A DNA stretch of 64,000 nt from GH45 sp046704385 (GCA_046704385.1 JBJKSB010000021.1:1-64000), one strand, 5' to 3'. Counted from the first letter of the stretch, positions 1-9,284 are shown. Notes: generated from the letters alone by a model not told the origin. Numbers and translations are program-made.

Positions 1-118
1 TATATATTTATTTTTTATTTTTTTTTTTTTTTTTTATTATTTTTATATTTTTTTTTTTTTTTTTTTTTGGGGGGGTGGTGGGGCCCCCCCCCCCCCCCCC
101 CCCCACCCCTCCCAACCA
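1..118. other. Homopolymer contig-end artefact
   Basis: The window opens with long T runs broken by a few A, then runs of G and C, before ordinary sequence begins near 119. No biological element I know looks like this. It is most simply low-quality assembly sequence at a contig end. Any reading frame through it would give poly-Lys/Gly/Pro and should be ignored. Confidence 0.85.
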
Positions 119-521
119 AAACTATCACTAACCAGTTGTCATTGGTAGCATAGCGAGGTATCTTCACAATTTTACCGGACACTAGAGTATCAGAATCCAA
201 AACCAGAATAATAAATTATAAAAGTTGCTAAAATATTTAAATGTGAAATCAGTTTCTTTAAATTACTATTGTTATTTTTTACTCTTAGACCACGAATTCA
301 CGAATAATTTTATGTTATTCCGATTCGTGTCAGATACTATAATTTAGTAATTTTTACATCGTTGTTTTGATTTAAAGTCTATTTATTAAAAAGGATAATT
401 TTTTCCGATTTACCTACTTTAATACTCACGAATAATTGTTCCTTTGAAACAATTTTATTAGTGCATTAGGTTAAATAAATTTGAATGCAACAATATCTAA
501 AGGACGCAAAATATATATGTA
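119..521. other. A/T-rich intergenic stretch with a decayed CACGAAT inverted repeat
   Basis: No convincing gene is present. A minus-strand frame opens at a TTG near 200 but runs directly into the homopolymer artefact, so it cannot be judged. Positions 291-305 contain CACGAAT twice, and 323-329 carries the complement ATTCGTG, which makes a small foldback. A further CACGAAT occurs near 427. Short repeats of this style occur as intergenic foldback elements in Bacteroidota; this copy is too degraded to name. The end of the stretch holds the likely promoter of the MFS gene, with a weak AAAGGA about 17 bases before its ATG. Confidence 0.4.
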
Positions 522-1772
522 ATGCATATACACTTCCTAAAAACGGTTCAATACTACAAATTTTGTTTTTATGGATTTTTTAAAAATCTGCGGTTTTTTG
601 AGCCTTTTTTAATGCTGTTTTTTCTGGAAAGAGGAATTTTATTTTTACAAATCGGATCATTGTATGCCATTCGGGAGATTAGTATTAATATTCTGGAAAT
701 TCCAACCGGTGCTGTCGCCGATATTTTAGGCCGACGAAAAACCATGGTGGTATCATTCACCGCATATATATTTTCATTTGTGATTTTTTACTTTGCACCT
801 TCCTATTTCTGGTTAATTCTGGCAATGCTATTATTTAGTTTTGGTGATGCTATGCGAACAGGTACCCATAAAGCTATGATTTTTGATTACCTGCAAATTA
901 ATGGTTGGGTCGATCAAAAAGTTATTTATTACGGGCATACACGTTCGTGGTCGATGCTGGGGTCGGCTCTGTCATCAGTGTTAGCAGCACTGGTAGTAAT
1001 TTTAACCGGAAATTATGAGATGGTTTTTTTATTTTCAATCCTTCCTTACCTGGCCGATTTATTGTTGGTTTTAAGTTATCCGGCTACACTTGATGGACCA
1101 ATTATTTCTGCTGAAAAAATAAATATAAGGAAACGGTTCGCTATTTTTTTTAAAGAATTGACAGCCTCATTTAAGAATAAGTCGCTTTGGGTGACTATTT
1201 TAAATCTGGCTTCATACCAGGGTTATTTTAAAGCTATTAAGGATTATTTGCAGCCCATAATTTTACTGGCTTTGGGAGCAAGTGTTCTCGATATGGAAAA
1301 GATGCAAGACAAAGAATCGGCAGCAATTATCGGGGTACTGTATTTCATAATCTATATTGTCTCATCCTTTACATCACGCCATTCAGGTAAATTAGTAACT
1401 TGGCTTAAATCTCCTGAAAAGGTGATAAATACAACCTTGTTTTCAGGAGTTTTAATTGGTTTGGCCTGCGGAGGATTAATCACCACTCATAGTACAGCTG
1501 CGGCGGTATTATTGTTTGTGCTGATTTTCGTGGTGCAGAATATAAGAAAACCGGTGGGGGTCAGTTTAGTTGCTAACAAAGTAAAAAATGAAGTGTTGGC
1601 CACCGGACTTTCCGTTCAATCACAGTTCGATTCGCTTTTTGCAGCCCTGTTTGCCATTTTAATGGGAATTTTGGCCGATACATTTGATATTGGCATGGCA
1701 CTGATTATCATGGGAATAGGTTTGTTTTTTATTGCTATTGTGGTTAGACTTATACCAAAATCGGAAAATTAA
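522..1772 (+). CDS. Major facilitator superfamily transporter
   Basis: Predicted inner-membrane transporter of 416 residues with about twelve hydrophobic segments, the usual MFS size. The signature loop between helices 2 and 3 is recognisable as GAVADILGRRKTM (about residues 62-75), matching the MFS G-x-x-x-D-x-x-G-R-R/K pattern. An acidic/aromatic run GDAMRTGTHKAM follows in the first half. The second half starts after a cytoplasmic loop rich in Lys near residues 195-215. The substrate cannot be told from sequence; the closest groups are multidrug or metabolite efflux MFS proteins. The ATG at 522 is used because an upstream ATG at 517 is followed at once by a stop. It appears to be a single-gene transcript. 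Confidence 0.85.
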   Translation: MHIHFLKTVQYYKFCFYGFFKNLRFFEPFLMLFFLERGILFLQIGSLYAIREISINILEIPTGAVADILGRRKTMVVSFTAYIFSFVIFYFAPSYFWLILAMLLFSFGDAMRTGTHKAMIFDYLQINGWVDQKVIYYGHTRSWSMLGSALSSVLAALVVILTGNYEMVFLFSILPYLADLLLVLSYPATLDGPIISAEKINIRKRFAIFFKELTASFKNKSLWVTILNLASYQGYFKAIKDYLQPIILLALGASVLDMEKMQDKESAAIIGVLYFIIYIVSSFTSRHSGKLVTWLKSPEKVINTTLFSGVLIGLACGGLITTHSTAAAVLLFVLIFVVQNIRKPVGVSLVANKVKNEVLATGLSVQSQFDSLFAALFAILMGILADTFDIGMALIIMGIGLFFIAIVVRLIPKSEN

Positions 1773-1884
1773 TTTTGCCTTACCGGGCTTCAACAAGTTT
1801 TAAAATTCAAATATTTTTGTAATTTGTAATGCCAATACCGAACCTGGTATTTATTAATTTATTGTTTAACTAAAATTTATTATC

Positions 1885-2304
1885 GTGAAGAAACTTTTCT
1901 TACTTGTATCGGGTCTGATTTGGATGGCCGGATTATATGCCCAGGGTAATGTTGAAGGTAAATGGAAAACCATTGATGACGAAACCGGTAAAATGAAATC
2001 GATAGTCGAAATCTCAATTAAAAACGGCAAACTTTACGGTACCATCCTCGAATTGAGTCCAACTTCCGATCCAAACAAAGTGTGCACTGAGTGTACAGAT
2101 TCCCGGAAAGGTAAAAAAATTGTCGGTATGCAGATTATTTCCGGTCTTGAAAAAGATGATGACGTTTGGGAAGGCGACGATGGTATTCTTGATCCGGAAA
2201 GTGGTAAGATTTACGATTGTAAAATTTGGGAAGAAGATGGGAAATTGCAGGTAAGAGGATATATTGGATTCTTGTTTCGAACTCAGGAATGGATTCGACC
2301 TTAA
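1885..2304 (+). CDS. Secreted DUF2147 family protein
   Basis: A 139-residue protein starting with GTG, with a clear Sec signal peptide (residues 1 to about 19, ending LYAQ). The mature part begins with the DUF2147 hallmark, a short strand containing EGKWKTIDDETGK, followed by a beta-rich domain with KLYGTI and, near the end, LQVRGYIGF. Members of this family are small exported proteins of unknown function, common in Bacteroidota and Proteobacteria. Two cysteines (in VCTEC) lie in the middle and a third in YDCK, so a disulfide is possible. Its 3' end overlaps by four bases the convergent IPExxxVDY gene. The family call is secure; the function is unknown. Confidence 0.8.
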   Translation: MKKLFLLVSGLIWMAGLYAQGNVEGKWKTIDDETGKMKSIVEISIKNGKLYGTILELSPTSDPNKVCTECTDSRKGKKIVGMQIISGLEKDDDVWEGDDGILDPESGKIYDCKIWEEDGKLQVRGYIGFLFRTQEWIRP

Positions 2305-2729
2305 GAATTTTCGTCAGATAAAATTAATCGGAATCCCGATTTTAAAGAGCCTGGTTTTACTTCAAAAGCCAGGCTTATATTTTTTTCAGGCTTAATCAGT
2401 TTTAAGTAATCATTAACCAACAAAGCTGCATTTTCAATTTTAAGCCAAAAATCCACTTGTTTTTGTTCCTCAATTAATAATCCCTGTGAACTTTTATTCT
2501 GAATCAATTGAAAAATTTCTTCATCGTCATTTATATACTGAAAAACTGAAAACTCCTGGTAAACTTGTCTTTTATTGTGATAGGAGAGAAGTGCCTGGAC
2601 TTCCTTTAACTGAATATCAAGCCGTTCATTTATTAACCAACTTACCCTGTAAACAGGTTCAGAGGTAACCAGTCCAATTAATATAAAATCGAATTGAGGT
2701 TCAATATTTAACTTGATGGCTTTGCCCAT
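2301..2729 (-). CDS. IPExxxVDY family protein
   Basis: A 142-residue cytosolic protein without signal peptide or membrane segment. The family motif appears in variant form as IEEQKQVDF (residues 86-94), with Pro replaced by Glu and Tyr by Phe. The family is confined to Bacteroidota and usually sits beside rnc or pyruvate kinase; here it follows rnc with 49 bases between them. No biochemical role is established. The gene is the last member of the folB/acpP/fabF/rnc group read on the minus strand. The variant motif makes this a somewhat diverged member, but context and length both fit. Confidence 0.75.
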   Translation of the reverse strand: MGKAIKLNIEPQFDFILIGLVTSEPVYRVSWLINERLDIQLKEVQALLSYHNKRQVYQEFSVFQYINDDEEIFQLIQNKSSQGLLIEEQKQVDFWLKIENAALLVNDYLKLIKPEKNISLAFEVKPGSLKSGFRLILSDENS

Positions 2730-2778
2730 ATAAATATAATGAGCGCTAAAAATACAAAAATGGTAAATAGAAAATAGT

Positions 2779-3507
2779 TTAAACCAGCAGTTTTTTCAAG
2801 GTTTGCTTGGCAGCATTTTGCTCGGCTTCTTTTTTTGACAGTCCGTGTCCTTTGGCAATTACCACATCGTCCACTTTTATAAAACTGATAAATTCAGGCT
2901 GAATGCCCCCGTTTTCAATTAATTCAGTATTGAAGGTAATTTCCTTTTTATCTTTTTGAGCCCATTCAATGAGTCTGCTTTTATAATTGGTCTCGGTATT
3001 TAACAATTTGCCCAAATCAATATGTTTTTTCAGCAATTGTTTAAACACGAATTTTTTTACGGCTTTATAACCATGATCCAGGTAAATAGCTCCGATTAAA
3101 GCTTCAAAGGCATCACCCAAAATATGCTTGTTTGAATAGTAATTATGGGCATGCGATATAATAAATTTATCAAGACCTAACTGACTGGCCAACTGGCCCA
3201 GGTAATCACCATTTACAATTTTGGATCGGGTTTGGGTAAGAAAACCTTCTTTTTTGTCGGGGAAACGCGTATATAAATATTCAGCAACAACAGCATCAAG
3301 AATAGCATCGCCTAAAAATTCAAGCCTTTCGTTATTTATAACCAAACCATCGGGTAAACGTAATGAAGCAGATTTGTGGATAAAGGCAAGTTTATATAAT
3401 TCTTCGTTCCCGGGGAATAATCCGGTAATCTGACGAAGTTCATCCCAAAAACTTTTATCAGTACTTAAAATGCGTTTAACGTGAAATGAAAAGAAACCCT
3501 TTAACAA
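2779..3507 (-). CDS. rnc: Ribonuclease III
   Basis: Endoribonuclease that cuts double-stranded RNA during rRNA and mRNA processing. The 242-residue protein has the full architecture. An N-terminal RNase III domain carries the signature ERLEFLGDAIL (residues 60-70), and the second metal-binding patch is GDAFEALIGA (D132, E135). A C-terminal double-stranded RNA binding domain (about residues 173-242) ends in KKEAEQNAAKQTL. The length agrees with the family. The gene starts six bases after the fabF stop, so the two are almost certainly co-transcribed, an arrangement common in Bacteroidota where acpP-fabF-rnc form an operon. Confidence 0.95.
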   Translation of the reverse strand: MLKGFFSFHVKRILSTDKSFWDELRQITGLFPGNEELYKLAFIHKSASLRLPDGLVINNERLEFLGDAILDAVVAEYLYTRFPDKKEGFLTQTRSKIVNGDYLGQLASQLGLDKFIISHAHNYYSNKHILGDAFEALIGAIYLDHGYKAVKKFVFKQLLKKHIDLGKLLNTETNYKSRLIEWAQKDKKEITFNTELIENGGIQPEFISFIKVDDVVIAKGHGLSKKEAEQNAAKQTLKKLLV

Positions 3508-3513
3508 ACCGTT

Positions 3514-4761
3514 TTATTCAAATTTTTTGAAAATTACTGATGCATTATGACCACCAAACCCAAATGTGTTGCTTAATCCGGCTTTTACTTCACGTTGTTG
3601 AGCTTTGTGAAGGGTCAGGTTTAGTCTTTCATCAATGTTTGGATCTTTTTCCTTGTGATTAATTGTTGGAGGAATAATTCCGTGATTAATTGCCATAATC
3701 ACTGCCACAGATTCCATGGCACCGGCAGCTCCTAACAAGTGTCCGGTCATTGATTTTGTTGAACTGATATTTAAATTAAAGGCATGGTCACCAAAAACCT
3801 CCATTATTGCTTTGGTTTCAGGGCCATCACCAACAGGTGTAGATGTTCCATGAACATTAATGTATTGGAGATCTTCAGGTTTCATTCCGGCATCTTCCAA
3901 GGCATTACGCATACATTTTGCGGCACCTACGCCGTCAGGGTGTGTTGCTGTAAGATGGTAAGCATCTGCAGACAGACCGCCACCTGCCAGCTCGGCATAA
4001 ATTTTGGCACCACGCGCTTTGGCATGCTCTAATTCCTCAAGTATAAGGCCGGCACCACCTTCACCCATCACAAAACCATCGCGGGTATTACAGAATGGTC
4101 TTGATGCGGTTTTGTATTCGTCATTATTGGTTGACAGCGCCTGCATGGAATTAAAACCTCCAATACCGGCAGCGGCAATAGAAGCTTCTGATCCACCGGT
4201 AACAACAATATCGGCTTTGCCTAAGCGTATGTAGTTAAAAGCATCAATTAAAGCATTGGTAGAGGAAGCACAAGCTGAAACGGTACCAAAATTTGGTCCG
4301 TGAAAACCATATTTTATTGATATCTGACCGGCAGCAATATCTGAGATCATTTTGGGAATAAAGAAAGGATTAAAACGAGGGGTGCCATCACCTGTTCCAT
4401 ATTCTACACATTCGTTTTGGAAAGTAATTAATCCTCCAATTCCTGATGCCCAGATAACACCAATGCGATCATAATCAAGAGAATCATCGATTTTAGCATC
4501 CGCAATAGCCTCATCGGCAGCAATCATTGCAAACTGAGCATACAAGTCAAGTTTGCGTGCTTCTTTGCGGTCGAAATAGGCATTGGGATCATAATCTTTA
4601 ACTTCGCAAGCAAACTGAGTTTTAAATTTAGACGCATCGAATCTGGTGATCTTGTCGGATCCGCTAATCCCGTTTTTAAAACTTTCCCACGTTTCGGCAA
4701 GGTTTTTCCCCAGGGGATTAATTGTTCCAAGGCCAGTTACTACAACTCTTTTTAAGTCCAT
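3514..4761 (-). CDS. fabF: 3-oxoacyl-[acyl-carrier-protein] synthase II
   Basis: Condensing enzyme of type II fatty acid synthesis: it adds malonyl-ACP to acyl-ACP with loss of CO2. The 415-residue protein shows the thiolase-fold KAS II pattern with the Cys-His-His triad: C164 in SACASS, H304 in VHGTSTPVGD and H341 in TGHLLGAAGA. The N-terminus RVVVTGLG and C-terminus NTFGFGGHNA are canonical. It lies 33 bases downstream of acpP, its substrate carrier, and six bases upstream of rnc. Nothing unusual is seen. Confidence 0.96.
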   Translation of the reverse strand: MDLKRVVVTGLGTINPLGKNLAETWESFKNGISGSDKITRFDASKFKTQFACEVKDYDPNAYFDRKEARKLDLYAQFAMIAADEAIADAKIDDSLDYDRIGVIWASGIGGLITFQNECVEYGTGDGTPRFNPFFIPKMISDIAAGQISIKYGFHGPNFGTVSACASSTNALIDAFNYIRLGKADIVVTGGSEASIAAAGIGGFNSMQALSTNNDEYKTASRPFCNTRDGFVMGEGGAGLILEELEHAKARGAKIYAELAGGGLSADAYHLTATHPDGVGAAKCMRNALEDAGMKPEDLQYINVHGTSTPVGDGPETKAIMEVFGDHAFNLNISSTKSMTGHLLGAAGAMESVAVIMAINHGIIPPTINHKEKDPNIDERLNLTLHKAQQREVKAGLSNTFGFGGHNASVIFKKFE

Positions 4762-4794
4762 GATGTGTCTAAATTTAAAACTTCAATAAGTTAA

Positions 4795-5031
4795 TTACTT
4801 AACGTTTTCTTCGATATGAGCAATTGCTTCACCAACAGTCGAGATTTTTTCAGCTTGATCGTCAGGAATAGCAATGTTGAATTCTTTTTCGAATTCCATA
4901 ATTAATTCTACAGTGTCAAGAGAGTCAGCTCCCAAATCGTTTGTGAAGCTTGCTTCTGGAGTAACTTCATTTTCGTCAACACCTAATTTGTCAACAATAA
5001 TTGCTTTAACTCTTGATGCAACGTCAGACAT
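4795..5031 (-). CDS. acpP: Acyl carrier protein
   Basis: A 78-residue acidic protein that carries growing acyl chains on a 4'-phosphopantetheine arm. The attachment serine is S37 in the motif LGADSLDTVEL, followed by the second helix EFEKEF. Length, charge and motif are those of primary-metabolism AcpP. It is the first protein gene of the acpP-fabF-rnc group and follows tRNA-Cys by 74 bases on the same strand. Confidence 0.97.
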   Translation of the reverse strand: MSDVASRVKAIIVDKLGVDENEVTPEASFTNDLGADSLDTVELIMEFEKEFNIAIPDDQAEKISTVGEAIAHIEENVK

Positions 5032-5105
5032 AATTCAAATTTTTTAATTAATAATAATAAATTTACAGGCTCTTCGCCATTCTTAAAAGAGTCAATTAAC
5101 TCTAG

Positions 5106-5176
5106 AGGTCTCGAGCGGATTCGAACCGCTGTATATGGTTTTGCAGACCACCGCCTAGCCACTCGGCCACGAGACC
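5106..5176 (-). tRNA. tRNA-Cys (anticodon GCA)
   Basis: A 71-base cloverleaf on the minus strand. The acceptor stem GGTCTCG pairs perfectly with CGAGACC, the anticodon loop is CTGCAAA, and the T-arm contains GGTTCGAATCC. Discriminator base U73 is the expected identity element for tRNA-Cys. CCA is not encoded. It lies between folB and acpP on the same strand and may share their transcript. Confidence 0.95.
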
Positions 5177-5244
5177 AAAATTGCGCTGCAAATTTATAAA
5201 ATTATTTTTTATACAATCAAGTTTGATAAAAAGTTTTATTTATA

Positions 5245-5613
5245 CTACTGATATTCAGATTTTTTGCCTGTTAATGTGACGTTTACATTCTGGATTTTTC
5301 CTCCTAAGGGTGGATTAATTTTGGCAATTTTTACGGAAGCTGTACTTACACCGTCCAGCTTTTCAAAAATCCGGGTCAATATTCTGTGGGCAATATTTTC
5401 AAGTAAATGTGATTTTTTTTCAATTTCTTCTTTAACAATTTCATAAGCTACCTGGTAATTCACTGCATCATGTATGTTGTCAGATATTTTAGCTTTTTCA
5501 CAGTCGGCTTCAAGTTTTAGATCAACCATGAATTTATTACCTACAATCTGTTCTTCTTTAAAACATCCATGATAAGCATAAAACTCCATGCCTTGAATCT
5601 CAATAATTCCCAT
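5245..5613 (-). CDS. folB: Dihydroneopterin aldolase
   Basis: Converts 7,8-dihydroneopterin to 6-hydroxymethyl-dihydropterin and glycolaldehyde in folate synthesis. The 122-residue length is typical. Active-site features are present: FYAYHGCFKEEQ near the N-terminus, Y53 in VNYQ, E72 in LLENIA (pterin recognition), and K98 before NPP. It lies upstream of tRNA-Cys and acpP on the same strand. Confidence 0.93.
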   Translation of the reverse strand: MGIIEIQGMEFYAYHGCFKEEQIVGNKFMVDLKLEADCEKAKISDNIHDAVNYQVAYEIVKEEIEKKSHLLENIAHRILTRIFEKLDGVSTASVKIAKINPPLGGKIQNVNVTLTGKKSEYQ

Positions 5614-5813
5614 TCTTGTTTTTGGTGTGCAATATATAAAATAATTGTGAGGCGATATTAATGCTTTTTACCACTATCTTAATTATAAAACACTTTATTG
5701 ATAAAACTTTTGTAATAAATATTTTAAATAAGTGAAATCAGATTATTTTTGTAGCCTGAATTACACAAACGGTATAACTTTTTGCCGTTAGTAGGGTTTG
5801 AAATTTTGATGAT

Positions 5814-7511
5814 ATGACAGAAAATACAAAATCTGAAGAGAAGAAAGAGTCAATGAATTTTGTTGACCAAATTATTGATGAAGATATTAAAACAGGTAAA
5901 AATAATGGCAGAGTACATACCCGTTTCCCGCCGGAACCTAATGGTTATCTGCACATAGGGCATGCAAAATCGATTTGCCTGAATTTTGGGCTGGCTAAAA
6001 AGTTCAATGGTTTGTGCAATTTGCGTTTTGATGATACCAATCCAACAAAAGAAGATGTTGAATATGTAGATTCCATTATGGAAGATGTAAAATGGCTGGG
6101 TTTTGAATGGTATGGTGAAGTGCATTATGCCTCTGATTATTTTGATCAGCTTTATGTGTGGGCGGAAAAAATGATTCTTGAAGGCAAGGCATATGTTGAC
6201 GATCAGTCATCGGATGCTATTGCTGAGCAAAAAGGTACGCCAACGGTTCCCGGAAAGGAAAGCCCGTTCAGAAGCCGTACTCCTCAGGAAAATATTGAAT
6301 TGTTTCGCCGAATGAAAGCCGGAGAATTTAAAGACGGTGAGAAAATATTACGGGCTAAAAATGATATGGCTTCGCCAAACATGCACATGCGCGACCCCAT
6401 TATGTACCGCATAATTCATAAGGAACATCATCGCACAGGTAACAAATGGTGTATCTACCCAATGTACGATTTTACACACGGGCAATCGGATTATATTGAA
6501 GGCATTACCCATTCCATTTGTACGCTTGAGTTTGAAAACCATCGCCCGTTATACAACTGGTATCTCGATCAGTTAATTGACACCGATTACCGGCCGCGAC
6601 AAGTTGAATTTGCCAGGTTAAACCTGAGTTATACTGTAATGAGTAAGCGCAAATTGCTTGAGCTGGTTCAGATCAAATATGTTTCAGGATGGGACGATCC
6701 GCGGATGCCAACTGTTTCAGGAATGCGAAGAAGGGGATATACTGCGGAATCAATCAGGGTTTTCGCCGATAAAATTGGTGTGGCCAAACGCGATAATGTT
6801 ATTGATGTTTCACTGCTGGAATTTTGTGTTCGCGAGGACCTGAATAAGAAAGCAGACCGGTTAATGACCGTGCTTGATCCGATAAAGCTTATTATTGAAA
6901 ATTATCCTGAGGATAAAGAGGAAATAGTTACCACCGAAAATAATCCTGAAGATGAATCACGTGGTAAACGTGAAATGCCATTTGCCCGCGAGATTTTTAT
7001 TGAGCGGAATGATTTTATGGAAGATGCTCCAAAGAAATTCTTTAGACTGACAACGGGAGGTGAAGTTCGGTTAAAAGGAGCCTATATTATTAAAGGAGAG
7101 CGTGTAATTAAAGATGAAAAAGGGGAGATTACTAAAATAATATGTACCTACGATCCTGATTCGAAAAGTGGCAGTGGCACCGAAGCCAGCCAGCGAAAAG
7201 TTAAAGGGACTTTACACTGGGTATCGGCCAATCATGCCGTACCTGTTGAAGTACGGCTTTACGACCGGCTTTTTAACCATGAAGATCCTGACGGGCAGGA
7301 GGGAAACTTTAAAGATTATTTAAATCCAAATTCGCTTGAGGTGTTAAATAGTTGTATGGCCGAACCTGCTGTGAAAAACCTGAAAGTATTGGATACTGTT
7401 CAGTTTCAAAGGCAAGGGTATTTTTGTGTTGATAAACTTTCAACTTCGTCAAAAATTGTTTTTAACCGGACTGTGACATTAAAAGACAGCTGGGCAAAGA
7501 CTCAGAAATAA
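5814..7511 (+). CDS. glnS: Glutaminyl-tRNA synthetase
   Basis: Charges tRNA-Gln with glutamine. A class I synthetase of 565 residues, the usual bacterial length. The nucleotide-binding HIGH motif is PPEPNGYLHIGH (residues 39-50), and the KMSKS loop is the common variant VMSKRKL near residue 275. The C-terminal anticodon-binding beta-barrels contain RFFRLTTGGEVRLKGAY-like sequence (slightly diverged) and end in VTLKDSW. A clear hairpin terminator follows six bases after the stop, so it is a monocistronic unit. Confidence 0.96.
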   Translation: MTENTKSEEKKESMNFVDQIIDEDIKTGKNNGRVHTRFPPEPNGYLHIGHAKSICLNFGLAKKFNGLCNLRFDDTNPTKEDVEYVDSIMEDVKWLGFEWYGEVHYASDYFDQLYVWAEKMILEGKAYVDDQSSDAIAEQKGTPTVPGKESPFRSRTPQENIELFRRMKAGEFKDGEKILRAKNDMASPNMHMRDPIMYRIIHKEHHRTGNKWCIYPMYDFTHGQSDYIEGITHSICTLEFENHRPLYNWYLDQLIDTDYRPRQVEFARLNLSYTVMSKRKLLELVQIKYVSGWDDPRMPTVSGMRRRGYTAESIRVFADKIGVAKRDNVIDVSLLEFCVREDLNKKADRLMTVLDPIKLIIENYPEDKEEIVTTENNPEDESRGKREMPFAREIFIERNDFMEDAPKKFFRLTTGGEVRLKGAYIIKGERVIKDEKGEITKIICTYDPDSKSGSGTEASQRKVKGTLHWVSANHAVPVEVRLYDRLFNHEDPDGQEGNFKDYLNPNSLEVLNSCMAEPAVKNLKVLDTVQFQRQGYFCVDKLSTSSKIVFNRTVTLKDSWAKTQK

Positions 7512-7517
7512 TTTATT

Positions 7518-7543
7518 AAAAACTCCCGAAAGGGAGTTTTTTT
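7518..7543 (+). terminator. Rho-independent terminator of glnS
   Basis: An inverted repeat AAAACTCCC / GGGAGTTTT with a four-base loop, followed by a T run, sits directly after glnS. Confidence 0.9.
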
Positions 7544-7646
7544 ATCAAATTCTAATTAGCCTAACGGATTTTCACATTCCTTCCTGCATTTTAAAGTTAA
7601 AGTTGTAATTTGCTTTAAAAATTTATTAATCTGAAAATCTACTATT

Positions 7647-8114
7647 ATGCTTTTGCGAAAGAATCTTTATCTTTTTATAGGAATTATTTTGATTGGATTA
7701 TTTGCTTGTTCTTCAGCAGAAAAAGACTATTTACCTCCTTTAAAAATCGAGGTGCCTGATAATTTAAAGGATAATGCTGAGGCGGTTTCATTTATATCTG
7801 AAACATCAAAGGCACTCAATCAATGGTCGATATCACTTGAGGATTTAGTGGTGGAATGTAAGCCTTATATAGAAAAGGAAGAAAGCGAACTATCTGCTAT
7901 TGAAAAACTTAAGCTGGGTAAAATAATGATGGAGTTTGTCGCCAATATGGGTCAATTTGCGGTAAAAATTGCTGAGATTGAGCAAAATGCAACTACTATT
8001 GAATATAATCTGAATGAAGATCAGCTTGAGGCTATGACTGCAATAATGACACAATTCGAAAACCGGGTAAGCGAAATAAATGCAAAATATCAGGATTTTG
8101 GCAAAGAAGAATAA
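7647..8114 (+). CDS. Putative lipoprotein of unknown function
   Basis: A 155-residue protein with a lipoprotein signal: positively charged start, hydrophobic core, and the lipobox LFAC with the cysteine near residue 21. The mature part is highly charged and predicted alpha-helical (for example the Glu/Lys-rich stretch YIEKEESELSAIEKLKLGK), with no cysteine or recognisable motif. It probably sits in the periplasmic leaflet or the outer membrane as a helical bundle. I do not recognise the family. It has its own upstream space after the glnS terminator and a 169-base gap to the next gene. Confidence 0.7.
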   Translation: MLLRKNLYLFIGIILIGLFACSSAEKDYLPPLKIEVPDNLKDNAEAVSFISETSKALNQWSISLEDLVVECKPYIEKEESELSAIEKLKLGKIMMEFVANMGQFAVKIAEIEQNATTIEYNLNEDQLEAMTAIMTQFENRVSEINAKYQDFGKEE

Positions 8115-8283
8115 CCACCTGCCGTTAACCTAAAAAATTTGCCTGATCATGGAATTTTTCGGCGAACACTTTTTTTTATAAAACAAAACGCATTATTTGG
8201 CTGTTTATTTGATACTAAGTTTAATAAGATTTTTGGGGAAGAATCAATTTTTAAATAAAGTATAAATCAACACATCAGGCCTT

Positions 8284-8769
8284 ATGAGAATTGATGACAT
8301 TAAGAAGTTGACAGCATGGGAGATATTGCAACTTCTACAACAAAAAACAAAGGAAAATTCGCTTTCGTTAAAGGAAAACACCAACTTGATAATGTCTATA
8401 GTGCAAGGTGGCGCAGTTTACAAATCAATCAGGGAACTACAGGAAAAAAATAATGATTTATTAATGAGCAATGCCAATTATTTGAAACTTCATAACAATT
8501 TGCTTACTTTTTTAAAATCGTTACTCTCAACCGGATCAGAACCAGACGAAGTTGAGCCCGAAGCAGAACCGGCTGTTTCATTCGAATTAATTGAAGAACA
8601 ACCCCTGGATTTTGAGGAGTGTTTCGAACAAACAATAAATGGCATCATGGATTTTGATGAAAACCATCCATTTTATAACTCAAAAGATTTTAGGACCAGG
8701 CTTTTACAATATTATATTGAAAAAGAAGATTATGAAAAATGTGCTTTGCTTGTAAACAAAGCACAATAA
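8284..8769 (+). CDS. Hypothetical cytosolic protein
   Basis: A 161-residue protein with no signal peptide or membrane segment. The N-terminal half is helical and polar (LTAWEILQLLQQKTKENSL). A short acidic linker rich in Glu/Pro (about residues 98-108) follows, then a C-terminal part with aromatic residues ending FRTRLLQYYIEKEDYEKCA, reminiscent of a single TPR-like helix pair. I do not recognise the family. An ATG at 8284 with no better alternative nearby was taken as the start. The gene ends before a perfect hairpin at 8879. Confidence 0.6.
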   Translation: MRIDDIKKLTAWEILQLLQQKTKENSLSLKENTNLIMSIVQGGAVYKSIRELQEKNNDLLMSNANYLKLHNNLLTFLKSLLSTGSEPDEVEPEAEPAVSFELIEEQPLDFEECFEQTINGIMDFDENHPFYNSKDFRTRLLQYYIEKEDYEKCALLVNKAQ

Positions 8770-8878
8770 ACATGTTGACCTGAACTATTCTCTTAATTTA
8801 CTGAACAGCCTTGAGGAAACAGTTGGCCCAAGACAAGGTTGTAATTATAAACAACTGACATTTATAAAATTAAACCAA

Positions 8879-8904
8879 ATCAGGAATTTTTTAAAATTCC
8901 TGAT
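8879..8904. terminator. Perfect 12-bp hairpin between convergent genes
   Basis: The 12-base arm ATCAGGAATTTT and its exact complement are separated by two bases. The hairpin lies between the 3' ends of a plus-strand and a minus-strand gene and is A/T-rich on both flanks, so it may terminate transcription from both sides. Confidence 0.55.
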
Positions 8905-8954
8905 AATCATTGGTAAAACATTATGGGTAAACTCCAGCCCTTTTAATCGATTTA

Positions 8955-9284
8955 TTATTGCCCTTTACAAACGTATTTGAGAACCAGTTCAATTTCAGCA
9001 GCCGACATACTGGTTTTGGGACCCATCTGGTTCAAAATATTTTTCCATTCTGATGGAGCATAACTTTCCGGAATATAAAGAGAATGACAAGCTCCACAAT
9101 TATTAATAAATAATTCGCGGCCTTGTTGCAATTCGTCAAGTGTTGCATTCGCGGTAACGTTACTTTCAGTTGGGACATAAAGTTGGCTTGTATCCGGTGA
9201 GCCTTTGGTACAACTCATAAGAACAAGAACAAAAACCAACTGGCTAATAATTAGCAAACCTTTTCTTTTCAAACTTTTGTTCAT
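8955..9284 (-). CDS. Small lipoprotein cytochrome c
   Basis: A one-haem c-type cytochrome, probably anchored in the periplasm by a lipid. Reading from the ATG at 9284 gives 109 residues with a lipoprotein signal (MNKSLKRKG start, lipobox LMSC). A haem-binding CGACH motif follows in the context ELFINNCGACHSLY, then a candidate axial methionine in LNQMGPKTSMS. An earlier in-frame ATG would add 30 residues with no signal character, so it is rejected. Its electron partner is unknown; no oxidase or reductase genes are nearby. The fold is that of short cytochrome c family proteins. Confidence 0.8.
   Translation of the reverse strand: MNKSLKRKGLLIISQLVFVLVLMSCTKGSPDTSQLYVPTESNVTANATLDELQQGRELFINNCGACHSLYIPESYAPSEWKNILNQMGPKTSMSAAEIELVLKYVCKGQ

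Noticed and set aside
15..200. Minus-strand frame of 61 codons at the window start
   Set aside because: It runs into the homopolymer artefact; only about 28 codons are from normal sequence and no family is recognisable.
5701..5751. Promoter call for glnS from TATTTTTG at 5744-5751
   Set aside because: It matches TAnnTTTG, but no TTTG lies 19-21 bases upstream and such words are frequent in A/T-rich DNA.
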